A stretch of DNA of 26,489 nucleotides from Prevotella sp. UBA7594 (GTDB lineage Bacteria > Bacteroidota > Bacteroidia > Bacteroidales > Bacteroidaceae): NCBI GenBank assembly GCA_002490315.1, contig DLKG01000005.1, positions 1-26,489 of the forward strand. The letters are read 5' to 3'. The position numbers and the translations under genes were made by a program. The first letter of the stretch is position 1. Each line of letters begins with the position of its first letter. Shown in pieces: positions 6,743 through 15,116 of the stretch. Below the pieces are notes generated by a model. The model was not told the origin of the DNA, searched no databases, and saw only the letters and a program-made list of their open reading frames with translations.

Positions 6743-8395
6743 ATGATTGTCAACGGTCGCATACAGTCTTACCCATTCTTCCGCATCGGCATGATGCTTG
6801 TCGGTGGCATTCTTGTCGCCGATGCCTTGCGTAGTGTGGTGGCATCAGTTGAGTGGCAGTGGCTGTTTGTGGGTATTCTCTTTCTATCCCTTGTCGCTTG
6901 GTTTGGGCTGAAGGCTCATCCCATAGTGCAGACAACTCTGCTCTTAGCGCTACTTTTCACTGGCGGTGCCTGGAGAATGTCGTGCTATGAGGAAGGACTT
7001 GAGTGTGATTTTACGGGTGAACAGGAGGATTATGAGGCGGTGGTGGTGGCGCCGCCATTGGAGAAAGAACGTTCTTTCAAGTGCGTATTGTTTATTACGG
7101 ATGGAAGAATGAGAGGGAAAAAGGTCAACGCCTACTTCCAAAAAAGCGTTGATAGGGCCGTTGGCAGCTCTGAAACGCCGTCGTTGGGACTTGCCGTAGG
7201 AGACGGAATAAAAGTTTCGTCGGTGTTTGACAATGCGGAAGATGGAGGAGCGTACAACGCAGGGCGTTTCAATTATGGACGTCAACTGCTCGTGCGGGGC
7301 ATAGCAGCACGCACGTTCGTGGCTGACGGCAGTTGGAGTAGGGCAGTGGTGAACCTTGGCGGAATGTCATCATTCGGCAGACTCGCCTTGCATTTGCAAG
7401 CCTTACGCGACAGAATGTTGGTACGGCTTCGCGCCAGCGGCATTGCTCCTGATGCCTACGCCACAATTGCTGCCGTGACGCTTGGCGACAAGTCGGCACT
7501 GACGGCAGAACTTCGCGAATCGTATTCCAAGGCAGGAGCCTCACATGTGCTTGCCTTGTCGGGCTTGCACATTGGCATCATCTACGGATTCCTTTCAATG
7601 ATTTTCCTGCGCCGGCGCATTTCCATTGTCGGCACTGCCCTCATACTTGTCGCCATTTGGCTGTTTGCGATGATGGTAGGCATGGGGGCGAGTGTGGTGA
7701 GGTCGGTAGTTATGGTAACTGTATATACGCTCATAATGATGCTCAACAGCGAAAAGGCGTCCTTCAACGGACTCTTGGTGGCTGCTGTGCTGATACTCCT
7801 TTGGTCGCCGGCAGCACTGTGGGATGTTGGCTTCCAAATGTCGTTTGTGGCAGTTGCTGGCATTTTGGCGTGTAACAGTCGCGTGCTTCGTAGCCATTCC
7901 TATCGTGTGATGTTGGCTAAAGGTGGGCTTTGGCGTGCCGTTTCGTTGGTCGTTGTTTCCGTGGCGGCGCAGATTGCCGTATTGCCGCTTGTTATGTATT
8001 ATTTCGGGCGCGTGCCACTGCTCTTCATCATTGCCAATTTTGTGGCAATACCACTCACCACAATTATTATATATATGACATTTCTACTGTTGCTAACCTC
8101 ACCTGTTGTTATTTTAGCCAATAGTCTCTCCGTCTGTTGGCAGCATGTTGCCAGCGGCTTGGGTTGGCTGACACAGGCGCAGAATAGTGCCTTGTCATGG
8201 GTGGCTTCTCTGCCTTGCGCAAGCGTCGACGGCGTTCATGTCAATATGCTTCAGCTCTTGCTCTATTATCTTTTCCTTGTCATGCTTTACTGGCTGTCGT
8301 TCTATGTGGAGAACATGTACATGTCGGCACATGGCTTCCGGCTTGTAGAGCGGCGTTATCGTGACGTGCGTTTTGAACGTCTCAAAGGAGGCTAA
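6743..8395 (+). CDS. comEC: ComEC/Rec2-family DNA-uptake channel protein, form without a metallo-beta-lactamase domain
   Basis: A 550-residue polytopic membrane protein. The N-terminus (about 12-75) has membrane helices, followed by a soluble DUF4131-like segment (about 80-200) with GAYNAGRFNYGRQLLVRGI. The Competence domain core occupies about 265-510, with the signature SHVLALSGLHIGIIYG near residues 265-280 and several further helices. ComEC carries one DNA strand across the inner membrane during transformation. Gram-positive ComEC is about 770 residues with a C-terminal metallo-beta-lactamase domain; this one stops soon after the last helix at a basic tail (RRYRDVRFERLKGG), so that domain is absent. 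The ATG at 6743 gives a sensible N-terminus, and no alternative start was needed. The gene converges on the ABC ATPase with only 26 bp between stops. The family is firm; active competence is inferred. Confidence 0.88.
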   Translation: MIVNGRIQSYPFFRIGMMLVGGILVADALRSVVASVEWQWLFVGILFLSLVAWFGLKAHPIVQTTLLLALLFTGGAWRMSCYEEGLECDFTGEQEDYEAVVVAPPLEKERSFKCVLFITDGRMRGKKVNAYFQKSVDRAVGSSETPSLGLAVGDGIKVSSVFDNAEDGGAYNAGRFNYGRQLLVRGIAARTFVADGSWSRAVVNLGGMSSFGRLALHLQALRDRMLVRLRASGIAPDAYATIAAVTLGDKSALTAELRESYSKAGASHVLALSGLHIGIIYGFLSMIFLRRRISIVGTALILVAIWLFAMMVGMGASVVRSVVMVTVYTLIMMLNSEKASFNGLLVAAVLILLWSPAALWDVGFQMSFVAVAGILACNSRVLRSHSYRVMLAKGGLWRAVSLVVVSVAAQIAVLPLVMYYFGRVPLLFIIANFVAIPLTTIIIYMTFLLLLTSPVVILANSLSVCWQHVASGLGWLTQAQNSALSWVASLPCASVDGVHVNMLQLLLYYLFLVMLYWLSFYVENMYMSAHGFRLVERRYRDVRFERLKGG

Positions 8396-8421
8396 GCGGC
8401 AATGTAGCCAATCGGCATAAG

Positions 8422-9147
8422 CTAAATCTTGAAATAGTCTTGCAGTTCATTCGCCGCGCGACCTCCATGATTGTCGAGATCCTTGATGATTACGCCGTGT
8501 TCGAGGAGGGCGATGCGCGTGGAAATCTCGATGGTGTGCTGGAGATTGTGGCTCGAAACGAGGATTGTGGCCCCCGTTTCGGCGTTGTAGTCGGCAAGAA
8601 TCTTCTTGAGCATGTTCTGGCTACTGGGGTCGAGGAAGTTGAATGGCTCGTCAAGGATGACGAGTTCAGGGCGGTTGAAGAGGGCGGCAATGATGCCAAT
8701 TTTGTGGCGGTTGCCTGCCGAGAAGTCGCGTATGTACTTCTTCTGTCCGAGAATTTCGCCGTTCATGAGCGGTTCAAAATAAGCTGTACGTTCGGCAATA
8801 TGCTCTTTCGTCATTCCCGAGACGCGTCCTATGAAGTCGAAATACTCCTCTGCCGTCAGAAAGTCGATAAGGAATCCGTCGTCGATGTAAGCCCCCGTGA
8901 AAGGTTTCCAGTCCTCGCTTGTAGCCGGGTTGATACTATTGTCGGCAGTAAAGCAGTCGGGCAGAAGCTCCACTTCGCCGCTGTCCGCCTTGAGAAGGTC
9001 GAGCATAAGTCGGAAGAGAGTAGTCTTTCCGGCTCCGTTGTTGCCGACGAGTCCCAGAACATCGCCCTTGTTAATGGTGAAGTCTGGAATGTTGACGGCG
9101 GTATTGTCGCCGAATGTCTTCTTTAGATTTTTTATAGTTACAATCAT
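8422..9147 (-). CDS. ABC transporter ATP-binding protein, orphan
   Basis: A 241-residue ATPase subunit. Walker A is GNNGAGKT (35-42). The signature is the degenerate FSAGNRHKI instead of LSGGQ. Walker B is LVILDEP, followed by the D-loop LDPSS and the switch histidine in SSHNLQHT. The FSAGN-type signature and overall pattern resemble ATPases of ABC-2 type exporters common in Bacteroidota. No membrane permease lies beside it: upstream is uvrA (38 bp away) and downstream is convergent comEC. The partner is therefore elsewhere, or the protein acts alone. It is probably the last gene of the cluster that begins with the CHU_C gene. ATP binding is certain from motifs; the transported substrate is unknown. 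Confidence 0.88.
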   Translation of the reverse strand: MIVTIKNLKKTFGDNTAVNIPDFTINKGDVLGLVGNNGAGKTTLFRLMLDLLKADSGEVELLPDCFTADNSINPATSEDWKPFTGAYIDDGFLIDFLTAEEYFDFIGRVSGMTKEHIAERTAYFEPLMNGEILGQKKYIRDFSAGNRHKIGIIAALFNRPELVILDEPFNFLDPSSQNMLKKILADYNAETGATILVSSHNLQHTIEISTRIALLEHGVIIKDLDNHGGRAANELQDYFKI

Positions 9148-9185
9148 ATATTTTATTCCATTAGCGTTGTTTTAACTATTCTTCC

Positions 9186-12008
9186 CTATTTACTTTCAAG
9201 CTCCTCCTTGAGATATTTGGCTGTGTAGCTCTCTTTACACTCCGCTACTTCCTCCGGCGTGCCGGTAGCGAGCACTTCTCCTCCGCCGCGTCCGCCTTCC
9301 GGTCCCATATCTATGATGTGGTCGGCAAGTTTTATGACGTCGAGATTGTGCTCGATGACGATGACCGTGTTGCCGCGGTCGACGAGTTTCTGCAGCACTT
9401 CCATGAGGATTTTGATGTCCTCAAAGTGAAGTCCGGTTGTGGGTTCGTCGAGGATGTAGAGCGTTTTGCCCGTGTCGCGTTTGCTGAGTTCGGTTGCGAG
9501 TTTTACGCGCTGGCTCTCGCCACCCGACAGTGTAGTTGAGGGTTGTCCGAGTTTTATGTAGCCCAGTCCGACGTCCTTCATCGTCCTTATCTTCTGTAGA
9601 ATGTTTGGTACGTTCTCAAAGAAGTCGACAGCCTGATTGAAGGTCATGTCGAGAACGTCGGCAATGCTCTTGCCCTTGTAGCGCACTTCAAGCGTTTCTC
9701 TGTTGTAGCGTTTGCCATGACACACCTCGCAAGGCACCATCACGTCGGGCAGGAAGTTCATCTCTATAGTCTTGTAGCCATTGCCTTTGCACGTCTCGCA
9801 GCGTCCTCCTTTCACGTTGAATGAGAAGCGTCCGGGCTTGTAGCCGCGAATTTTAGCCTCGGGGAGTCCTACGAAGAGCGACCTTATGTCGCTGAATACT
9901 CCAGTGTAGGTGGCAGGATTGGAGCGTGGTGTGCGTCCGAGTGGCGACTGGTCGACGTTTACCACTTTGTCGATGTTGTCTATCCCGTCAATGCTGTCGT
10001 AAGGCATGGGCTTTTTCAGCGAGCGGTAGAAGTGTTGTGAGAGGATAGGCTGGAGGGTTTCATTGATGAGAGTGGATTTTCCCGAACCGCTAACGCCCGT
10101 GACGACAATGAGTTTTCCCAACGGGAATGTAACGTCCACGCCCTTTAGATTATTGCCTCTTGCCCCGTGGAGTACAATGGACTTACCGTTGCCCTCACGC
10201 CTGTTGGCAGGCACTTCGATGCGTCTGACGCCGTTGAGGTAGTCAGCCGTTATTGTGTGCTCTTTAAGCATCTGCTTTGGTGTGCCCTGAAATACGACCT
10301 CGCCTCCGTGCATGCCCGCTTTTGGTCCGATGTCTACGATGTAGTCGGCGTTGAGCATCATGTCGCGGTCGTGCTCTACGACGACGACGGTGTTGCCGAT
10401 GTCGCGCAGTTCCTTCAGCGAGCGGATGAGCCGGTCGTTGTCGCGTTGATGAAGTCCGATGCTCGGCTCGTCGAGGATGTAGAGCACATTGACGAGTTGT
10501 GAGCCTATTTGTGTCGCAAGACGTATGCGCTGACTCTCTCCGCCAGAGAGCGAAGCCGACTGGCGGTTGAGTGAGAGATAGTCGAGTCCCACATCAAGCA
10601 GGAAGTTGACACGTGTGCGTATCTCCTTGAGAATTTCGGAAGCGATGGCTTTCTGTCGTTTGTCGAGGTGTTCGCTGACGTTTTCAAGCCATTCCTGCAG
10701 TTGCCGTAGATCCATGTCGGCAAGCTCAGAGATGTTCTTGTCCCAAAGACGATAGGAGAGAGCCTCGCGGTTGAGGCGTCTTCCGTGACACTCAGGACAC
10801 TCCGCCACGGCGAGAAACTGGTCGGCCCATTTCTGTCCTGCCTGCGAGTCGTCGTTGTCCATCACTGTCCGGAGATACTTTATCACTCCGTCGAAGTTAG
10901 TGAAATAGTCACTTGACGTATGTACAAGGTCTTTGCTGATGCGCACAGTTTCAAGCGAGCCGTAGAGCACCTCTCCCAAGGTTTCCTCAGGAATCTCGCG
11001 TATAGGAGTCTTCAATGTGCAGTCGGCTTTTTCAAGAATAGAGGCTATCTGCCAGAAAATCATCTGGTTCTTGTACTTGCCCAATGGGACAATGGCACCG
11101 TCGTGTATGGAGAGTGAGTCGTCAGGGATGACCTTCTTGAGGTCAATCTCGTTCACATAGCCCAGTCCCTTACACTTCGGGCAGGCACCTTCAGGCGAGT
11201 TGAACGAGAACATATTGGGAGCAGGATCGCGATAGGAAATGCCCGACGTAGGGCACATAAGGCGTTTGGAAAAACTCTTCGCCTCTCCGGAGTCCTTATC
11301 GAGAACCATGATGAGTCCGTCGCCCTCCTTCATGGCTGTGCTTACGGTTTTGCGGAGGCGGTCGTCGAAGCCTTCGCGCATCTGCATTTTGTCGATTACC
11401 ACCTCAATGTTGTGGTTTTTGTAGCGATCGGTCTTCATGCCACTCGTAATCTCCTTAATCTCTCCGTCGATGCGCACGTAGAGATAGCCCTTGCGCCTCA
11501 GAGTTTCAAAAAGTTCACGGTAGTGACCCTTACGTTGGCGTACGAGAACAGCGAGTATGTAGATGCGCTTTCCTGCGTAGTCGGAGTTTATCATGTCTAT
11601 GATTTTCTCCTCCGTGTACTTCACCATTTTCTCCCCAGTGACGTAGCTGTATGCTGTGGCAGCGCGGGCGAAGAGAAGGCGCAGGTAGTCGTAGATTTCC
11701 GTCGTTGTGCCAACTGTGGAGCGTGGATTCTTGTTTGTCGTTTTCTGTTCGATGGAGATAACGGGGCTTAGTCCGGTTATCTTGTCAACATCAGGTCGCT
11801 CCATCCCCCCGAGGAAGTTGCGCGCGTAGGCAGAGAACGTCTCAATGTAGCGGCGTTGGCCCTCTGCGTATATAGTGTCAAAGGCGAGAGAGGACTTGCC
11901 AGAGCCACTTAGTCCGGTGATGACCGTCAGCGATCCGCGCGGTATCTCTACGTCAATGTTTTTCAAGTTGTGGACGCGAGCGCCCCAGACATTTATCTTG
12001 CCTTCCAT
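9186..12008 (-). CDS. uvrA: Excinuclease ABC subunit A
   Basis: A 940-residue nucleotide-excision repair damage sensor that works with UvrB and UvrC. Both ATPase modules are complete: Walker [10 protein letters not shown] (32-40) and GVSGSGKST, signatures [12 protein letters not shown] and [12 protein letters not shown], and Walker [12 protein letters not shown] and [11 protein letters not shown]. The second zinc module is intact (CETC...CEVC around [15 protein letters not shown]). In the first module, CPTSGISY replaces the usual CPxC, so one ligand is serine: C252, S255, C276, C279. The DNA reads a serine codon clearly (complement of cga at about 11244-11246). The length is normal. It lies 20 bp after the CHU_C gene and 38 bp before the ABC ATPase on the same strand, so it is probably in one transcript with them. 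I see no LexA-like site at the cluster start. Confidence 0.98.
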   Translation of the reverse strand: MEGKINVWGARVHNLKNIDVEIPRGSLTVITGLSGSGKSSLAFDTIYAEGQRRYIETFSAYARNFLGGMERPDVDKITGLSPVISIEQKTTNKNPRSTVGTTTEIYDYLRLLFARAATAYSYVTGEKMVKYTEEKIIDMINSDYAGKRIYILAVLVRQRKGHYRELFETLRRKGYLYVRIDGEIKEITSGMKTDRYKNHNIEVVIDKMQMREGFDDRLRKTVSTAMKEGDGLIMVLDKDSGEAKSFSKRLMCPTSGISYRDPAPNMFSFNSPEGACPKCKGLGYVNEIDLKKVIPDDSLSIHDGAIVPLGKYKNQMIFWQIASILEKADCTLKTPIREIPEETLGEVLYGSLETVRISKDLVHTSSDYFTNFDGVIKYLRTVMDNDDSQAGQKWADQFLAVAECPECHGRRLNREALSYRLWDKNISELADMDLRQLQEWLENVSEHLDKRQKAIASEILKEIRTRVNFLLDVGLDYLSLNRQSASLSGGESQRIRLATQIGSQLVNVLYILDEPSIGLHQRDNDRLIRSLKELRDIGNTVVVVEHDRDMMLNADYIVDIGPKAGMHGGEVVFQGTPKQMLKEHTITADYLNGVRRIEVPANRREGNGKSIVLHGARGNNLKGVDVTFPLGKLIVVTGVSGSGKSTLINETLQPILSQHFYRSLKKPMPYDSIDGIDNIDKVVNVDQSPLGRTPRSNPATYTGVFSDIRSLFVGLPEAKIRGYKPGRFSFNVKGGRCETCKGNGYKTIEMNFLPDVMVPCEVCHGKRYNRETLEVRYKGKSIADVLDMTFNQAVDFFENVPNILQKIRTMKDVGLGYIKLGQPSTTLSGGESQRVKLATELSKRDTGKTLYILDEPTTGLHFEDIKILMEVLQKLVDRGNTVIVIEHNLDVIKLADHIIDMGPEGGRGGGEVLATGTPEEVAECKESYTAKYLKEELESK

Positions 12009-12028
12009 TTTTTTGAATTGTTTTCGGT

Positions 12029-12745
12029 TTATTCAGTAGTGTTGCTGCCCGTGTTCTCTGTGTAGCCACGCAGCAGGTTCACGTCTTTTTTGATGTTGTA
12101 TTTTCTTCCGTCGGCACCCTTGGCCTTCACCAGTACGTAGTAGACGCCCTGCTTGACAGGCTTGCCGTGGAACTTGCCGTCCCATCCCTCGGCAGGATTG
12201 TCCCATTCGAAGATTTTCTGTCCCCATCGGTTGAAGATGGTGGCGTGGAACTCCACGATACTCTGATAGCCGCTTTTCGCCTTGTAGACATCGTTTATGC
12301 CGTCGTCGTTGGGTGAGAAAGCGTTGGGAAAGTCGAGCTTGCTCTCTGATATGGAGATTGTCAAGGGTGAATTTTCGTTCCAGTAGTCGCTCGTGTAGGC
12401 GATGGTGTCGGTGCCGTTGACGAATGTGGCATAGAGCACGACGCGGTGGGCGCCCGCCTCGGTGAAGGTAAAGTCGGTGTCTTCTTCGTAGCGGATGAGA
12501 TATGGCTGGTTAGCGCCTTCCTTCGTAAAGCGCCATTCGTAATGGGCTATGTAGGCGCCAACGTTGGCAGCGTTGGCATGAAAGTGGGCAGTAAGAGGTG
12601 CCGACCCGGAGTAGCTTGTGCCCGTTTCCTCTTCGCCTTCTGCCGTGACAAACGTGGCTTGCGGGTCAATGGTTGGCACGTCGTCGGCTAATGCCTTAAT
12701 TGTTCCGCAGAGAAAAAACAGAATTATGAGTCTTGCGTATTTCAT
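12029..12745 (-). CDS. Secreted PKD-like protein with a gliding-motility-type C-terminal (CHU_C) sorting domain
   Basis: A 238-residue secreted protein. The signal peptide is [24 protein letters not shown]-like beta domain lies at about 40-125 ([35 protein letters not shown]). The C-terminal domain at about 140-228 begins [19 protein letters not shown] and continues [22 protein letters not shown] and [13 protein letters not shown], the hallmark of the CHU_C (T9SS type B sorting) family. Such domains direct cargo through the type IX secretion system. The start was moved from an in-frame ATG at 12808 to 12745: this exposes the signal peptide at the N-terminus, and a promoter at 12779-12786 would start transcription inside the longer version. 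The cargo part is tiny, so the role may be structural or adhesive. It is first in a likely cluster with uvrA and an ABC ATPase. Confidence 0.85.
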   Translation of the reverse strand: MKYARLIILFFLCGTIKALADDVPTIDPQATFVTAEGEEETGTSYSGSAPLTAHFHANAANVGAYIAHYEWRFTKEGANQPYLIRYEEDTDFTFTEAGAHRVVLYATFVNGTDTIAYTSDYWNENSPLTISISESKLDFPNAFSPNDDGINDVYKAKSGYQSIVEFHATIFNRWGQKIFEWDNPAEGWDGKFHGKPVKQGVYYVLVKAKGADGRKYNIKKDVNLLRGYTENTGSNTTE

Positions 12746-12778
12746 TTTCTTGTAAGTGTATGATGATGGTTGTTGCTG

Positions 12779-12786
12779 CAAAGTTA
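12779..12786 (-). promoter_or_regulatory. Candidate -7 element for the CHU_C/uvrA/ABC cluster
   Basis: The minus strand reads TAACTTTG, the exact -7 consensus, about 34 bp upstream of the ATG at 12745. No clear TTTG lies at the -33 position. Its location supports the 12745 start. Confidence 0.45.
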
Positions 12787-12866
12787 CGCAAATTCTCGCA
12801 TAAAACATTAAGCTTGTCCAGTTGATTTGTCAAGATGAGCCACAACTTATTAAAAGTTACGGAAAA

Positions 12867-12898
12867 TTTCACTGAACGATATATTTTGTGTACTTTTG
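12867..12898 (+). promoter_or_regulatory. Promoter for the LysM/binding-protein and PorT-like genes
   Basis: TACTTTTG (12891-12898) fits TAnnTTTG. TTTC (12867-12870), 20 bp upstream, is one base from the -33 consensus. The start would lie near 12903, giving a leader of about 25 nt before the ATG at 12928. Confidence 0.5.
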
Positions 12899-12927
12899 CA
12901 AATGGATAATAAAAAAACTATACAGGT

Positions 12928-14295
12928 ATGACACGTTGTATCAGAATTGTTTTATGCTTTTTTGTAATGGCTGTTGCCTTAGTGGCATCGGCGCAGTCCG
13001 TGAAGTGGCAGGACCTCTACAAGGTGAAGAAAAAGGACACTATATATGGAATAGCACAGCGGTATGGTATCAGCATTGATGAGCTGATAGCAGCTAATCC
13101 TGATATGCAGAAATCCGACTATGTGCTCAAAAAGGGCGATCAGCTTCTCATTCCTTATCCTAAGAAAGCAGCCTCTCCCGTCTCTTCCGCTACGCAGGTT
13201 TCCACGGCTTCTGCTTCACAGACTCGCCGTCCGGCAGCATCGGGCACGGTGAACGTAGGCGTGATGTTGCCGTTGCACAATGTGGACGGCGACGGACAAC
13301 GCATGGTGGAGTACTATCGTGGTGTCCTCATGGCGTGCGACAGCCTCCGCAGCCAGGGTATCAGCACCAACGTATATGCTTGGAACGTGCCCATTGACGC
13401 CGACATCAAGCAGTTTACAACAGACGACAACGCACGCAAGTGCGACCTGATATTCGGTCCGCTCTATTCTAAGCAGGTGAAGCCGCTTGGCGACTTCTGC
13501 CGCAAGCACGACATACGGCTTGTCATTCCGTTCTCAATCAACGGGGGTGACGTGGAGACCAACGATTACATCTTCCAGGTCTACCAGTCGAATGCGCAGC
13601 TCAACGACGCTGCCGTCAAGGCATTTCTCAATCGCTTCAAGGGTTGCCATCCGATTTTCGTCGATTGCAACGACACGACGAGCCGCAAGGGCGCCTTTAC
13701 CTCCGCGTTGCGTCGCCAGCTTGAAGCGCAGGGCATAGCCTACAACATCACTAATTTGAAGTCGTCCGACCAAATGTTCGCCAAGTCGTTCAGTGCCACA
13801 CAGCGAAATGTCATCGTGCTCAACACAGCCAGGTCGCCGCAACTCAACTCCACGCTTGCCAAACTCGACATTCTGCGCACCTCAAATCCGGGTTTGAAAA
13901 TCTCGCTGTTTGGCTATACCGAGTGGCTTATGTACACGCACGTCTACCGCGACTATTTCCATAAATACGATGCCTACATCCCCACGGCGTTTTTCTACAA
14001 TCAGTTTTCCTCCAAGACGCAGGGCCTTGAGCGTAGCTATAAGCGCTGGTTTCATTCTGACATGAGGCAACATCTGCCTCGTTTGGCAATCACGGGCTAC
14101 GACCAGGCGCAGTTCTTCATCCGGGGTATAAGCAAGTATCGCGACGGCTTCACTGGTTCCGCGCAGCAGAACAGCTACACGCCGCTGCAGTCGCCATTGA
14201 AGTTCAAGCGCATAAATGGAGGTGGTTTGCAGAACACAAGTTTCATGCTTGTTCACTATCGTACGGACAAAGTGATAGAGTCTATATCGTATTAA
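12928..14295 (+). CDS. LysM domain fused to a type 1 periplasmic binding-protein domain
   Basis: A 455-residue exported protein. The signal peptide is residues 1-22 or so (hydrophobic core then VASAQ), with no lipobox. One LysM repeat lies at about 31-77: YKVKKKDTIYGIAQRYGISIDEL followed by NPDM and LKKGDQLLIP. LysM binds peptidoglycan glycan strands. A Ser/Thr/Ala linker (80-106) leads to a fold like amino-acid ABC substrate-binding proteins: VNVGVMLPLH at 108 on, DLIFGPLYSKQVKPL, and VIPFSINGG. Anchoring to the cell wall through LysM would keep a sensor or binding domain in the periplasm. No ABC permease lies beside it, so ligand sensing or envelope scaffolding is as likely as transport. 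The PorT-like barrel gene follows after 47 bp and is probably co-transcribed. The ligand is unknown. Confidence 0.82.
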   Translation: MTRCIRIVLCFFVMAVALVASAQSVKWQDLYKVKKKDTIYGIAQRYGISIDELIAANPDMQKSDYVLKKGDQLLIPYPKKAASPVSSATQVSTASASQTRRPAASGTVNVGVMLPLHNVDGDGQRMVEYYRGVLMACDSLRSQGISTNVYAWNVPIDADIKQFTTDDNARKCDLIFGPLYSKQVKPLGDFCRKHDIRLVIPFSINGGDVETNDYIFQVYQSNAQLNDAAVKAFLNRFKGCHPIFVDCNDTTSRKGAFTSALRRQLEAQGIAYNITNLKSSDQMFAKSFSATQRNVIVLNTARSPQLNSTLAKLDILRTSNPGLKISLFGYTEWLMYTHVYRDYFHKYDAYIPTAFFYNQFSSKTQGLERSYKRWFHSDMRQHLPRLAITGYDQAQFFIRGISKYRDGFTGSAQQNSYTPLQSPLKFKRINGGGLQNTSFMLVHYRTDKVIESISY

Positions 14296-14304
14296 AAGAT
14301 GAAA

Positions 14305-14319
14305 AGATAGTACCTATCT
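14305..14319 (+). repeat. Small hairpin between the LysM protein and PorT-like genes
   Basis: AGATAG and CTATCT are perfect 6-base inverted arms around a 3-base loop. The stop-codon context TCGTATTAA (ends 14295) is repeated just after the hairpin. A T-rich stretch follows at 14331-14338, so partial termination or mRNA processing is possible. Confidence 0.4.
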
Positions 14320-14342
14320 CGTATTAAGTTTAGTTTTTGACA

Positions 14343-15116
14343 ATGCAATTAAGAAAGTACATAAACAACACGTACCGGCTCTTTCTGTGCGTGTTCATTG
14401 CCTGCACGACACCATTGTCTGTGTCGGCGCAGATAGGCAGCCATCGCAACGACCTTGCAATAGGCGTGAACGGCGGCTATGTGATGAGTTCCGTTGGCTT
14501 TACACCGAAGGTTACGCAGAACCAGCATGGAGGAATCACGGGCGGATTGTCGCTGCGCTACACCTGCGAGAAGTATTTCAAGACCTACTGCTCCATAGCT
14601 GCTGAGGTAAACTACGCCCGAATAGGATGGAAGGAGCGCATACTCACGTCGACCGACCAGCCAGTCGTGAACAGCGCAACGGGACTTGCCGAGGCTTATC
14701 AGCGCCACCTCGATTACATACAGGTGCCTATCTTTGCCCATCTTGCATGGGGAAAGGAGAACCGTGGTGTGCAGTTCTTCTTCAAGGCAGGTCCACAGTT
14801 TGGCTTTCTTCTCGGTGAGTCGACGACGACAAACTTTGACGTTCGCCATGCCAACCTCGACGACCGCTCCAACAAGACGTGGGCGCAAGACACCATGAAG
14901 GTGGAGAACAAGTTTGACTACGGCATAGCCGCCGGACTCGGCATAGAATACTGCATTCCGAAAGTGGGCCATTTCCTTCTCGAAGGACGCTACTACTACG
15001 GACTCGGCAACATCTACGGCGACTCCAAACGCGACTATTTCGCCAAGTCAAACCATTCAAATATCGTTGTTAAACTGACGTATCTCTTCGACGTCGTGCG
15101 CACGAAGAAAGATTAA
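14343..15116 (+). CDS. PorT-like outer-membrane beta-barrel protein
   Basis: A 257-residue protein with a signal peptide (residues 1-29 or so, ending VSAQ). It is followed by alternating strand motifs typical of the small outer-membrane barrel family that includes PorT: LAIGVNGGYVMSSVGF, LSLRYTCEKYF, SIAAEVNYARIGWKE, YIQVPIFAHLAWG, FFFKAGPQFGFLLG, GIAAGLGIEYCI, FLLEGRYYYGLGNIYG, and a final strand NIVVKLTYLFDV. The TTG-initiated frame at 14337 is only two codons longer; the ATG at 14343 is preferred. This is a family-level match: true PorT belongs to type IX secretion, but this gene cannot be equated with it. It follows the LysM/binding-protein gene, suggesting a cell-wall/outer-membrane pair. 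Its stop codon overlaps the convergent COG0523 stop by 4 bp. Confidence 0.8.
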   Translation: MQLRKYINNTYRLFLCVFIACTTPLSVSAQIGSHRNDLAIGVNGGYVMSSVGFTPKVTQNQHGGITGGLSLRYTCEKYFKTYCSIAAEVNYARIGWKERILTSTDQPVVNSATGLAEAYQRHLDYIQVPIFAHLAWGKENRGVQFFFKAGPQFGFLLGESTTTNFDVRHANLDDRSNKTWAQDTMKVENKFDYGIAAGLGIEYCIPKVGHFLLEGRYYYGLGNIYGDSKRDYFAKSNHSNIVVKLTYLFDVVRTKKD

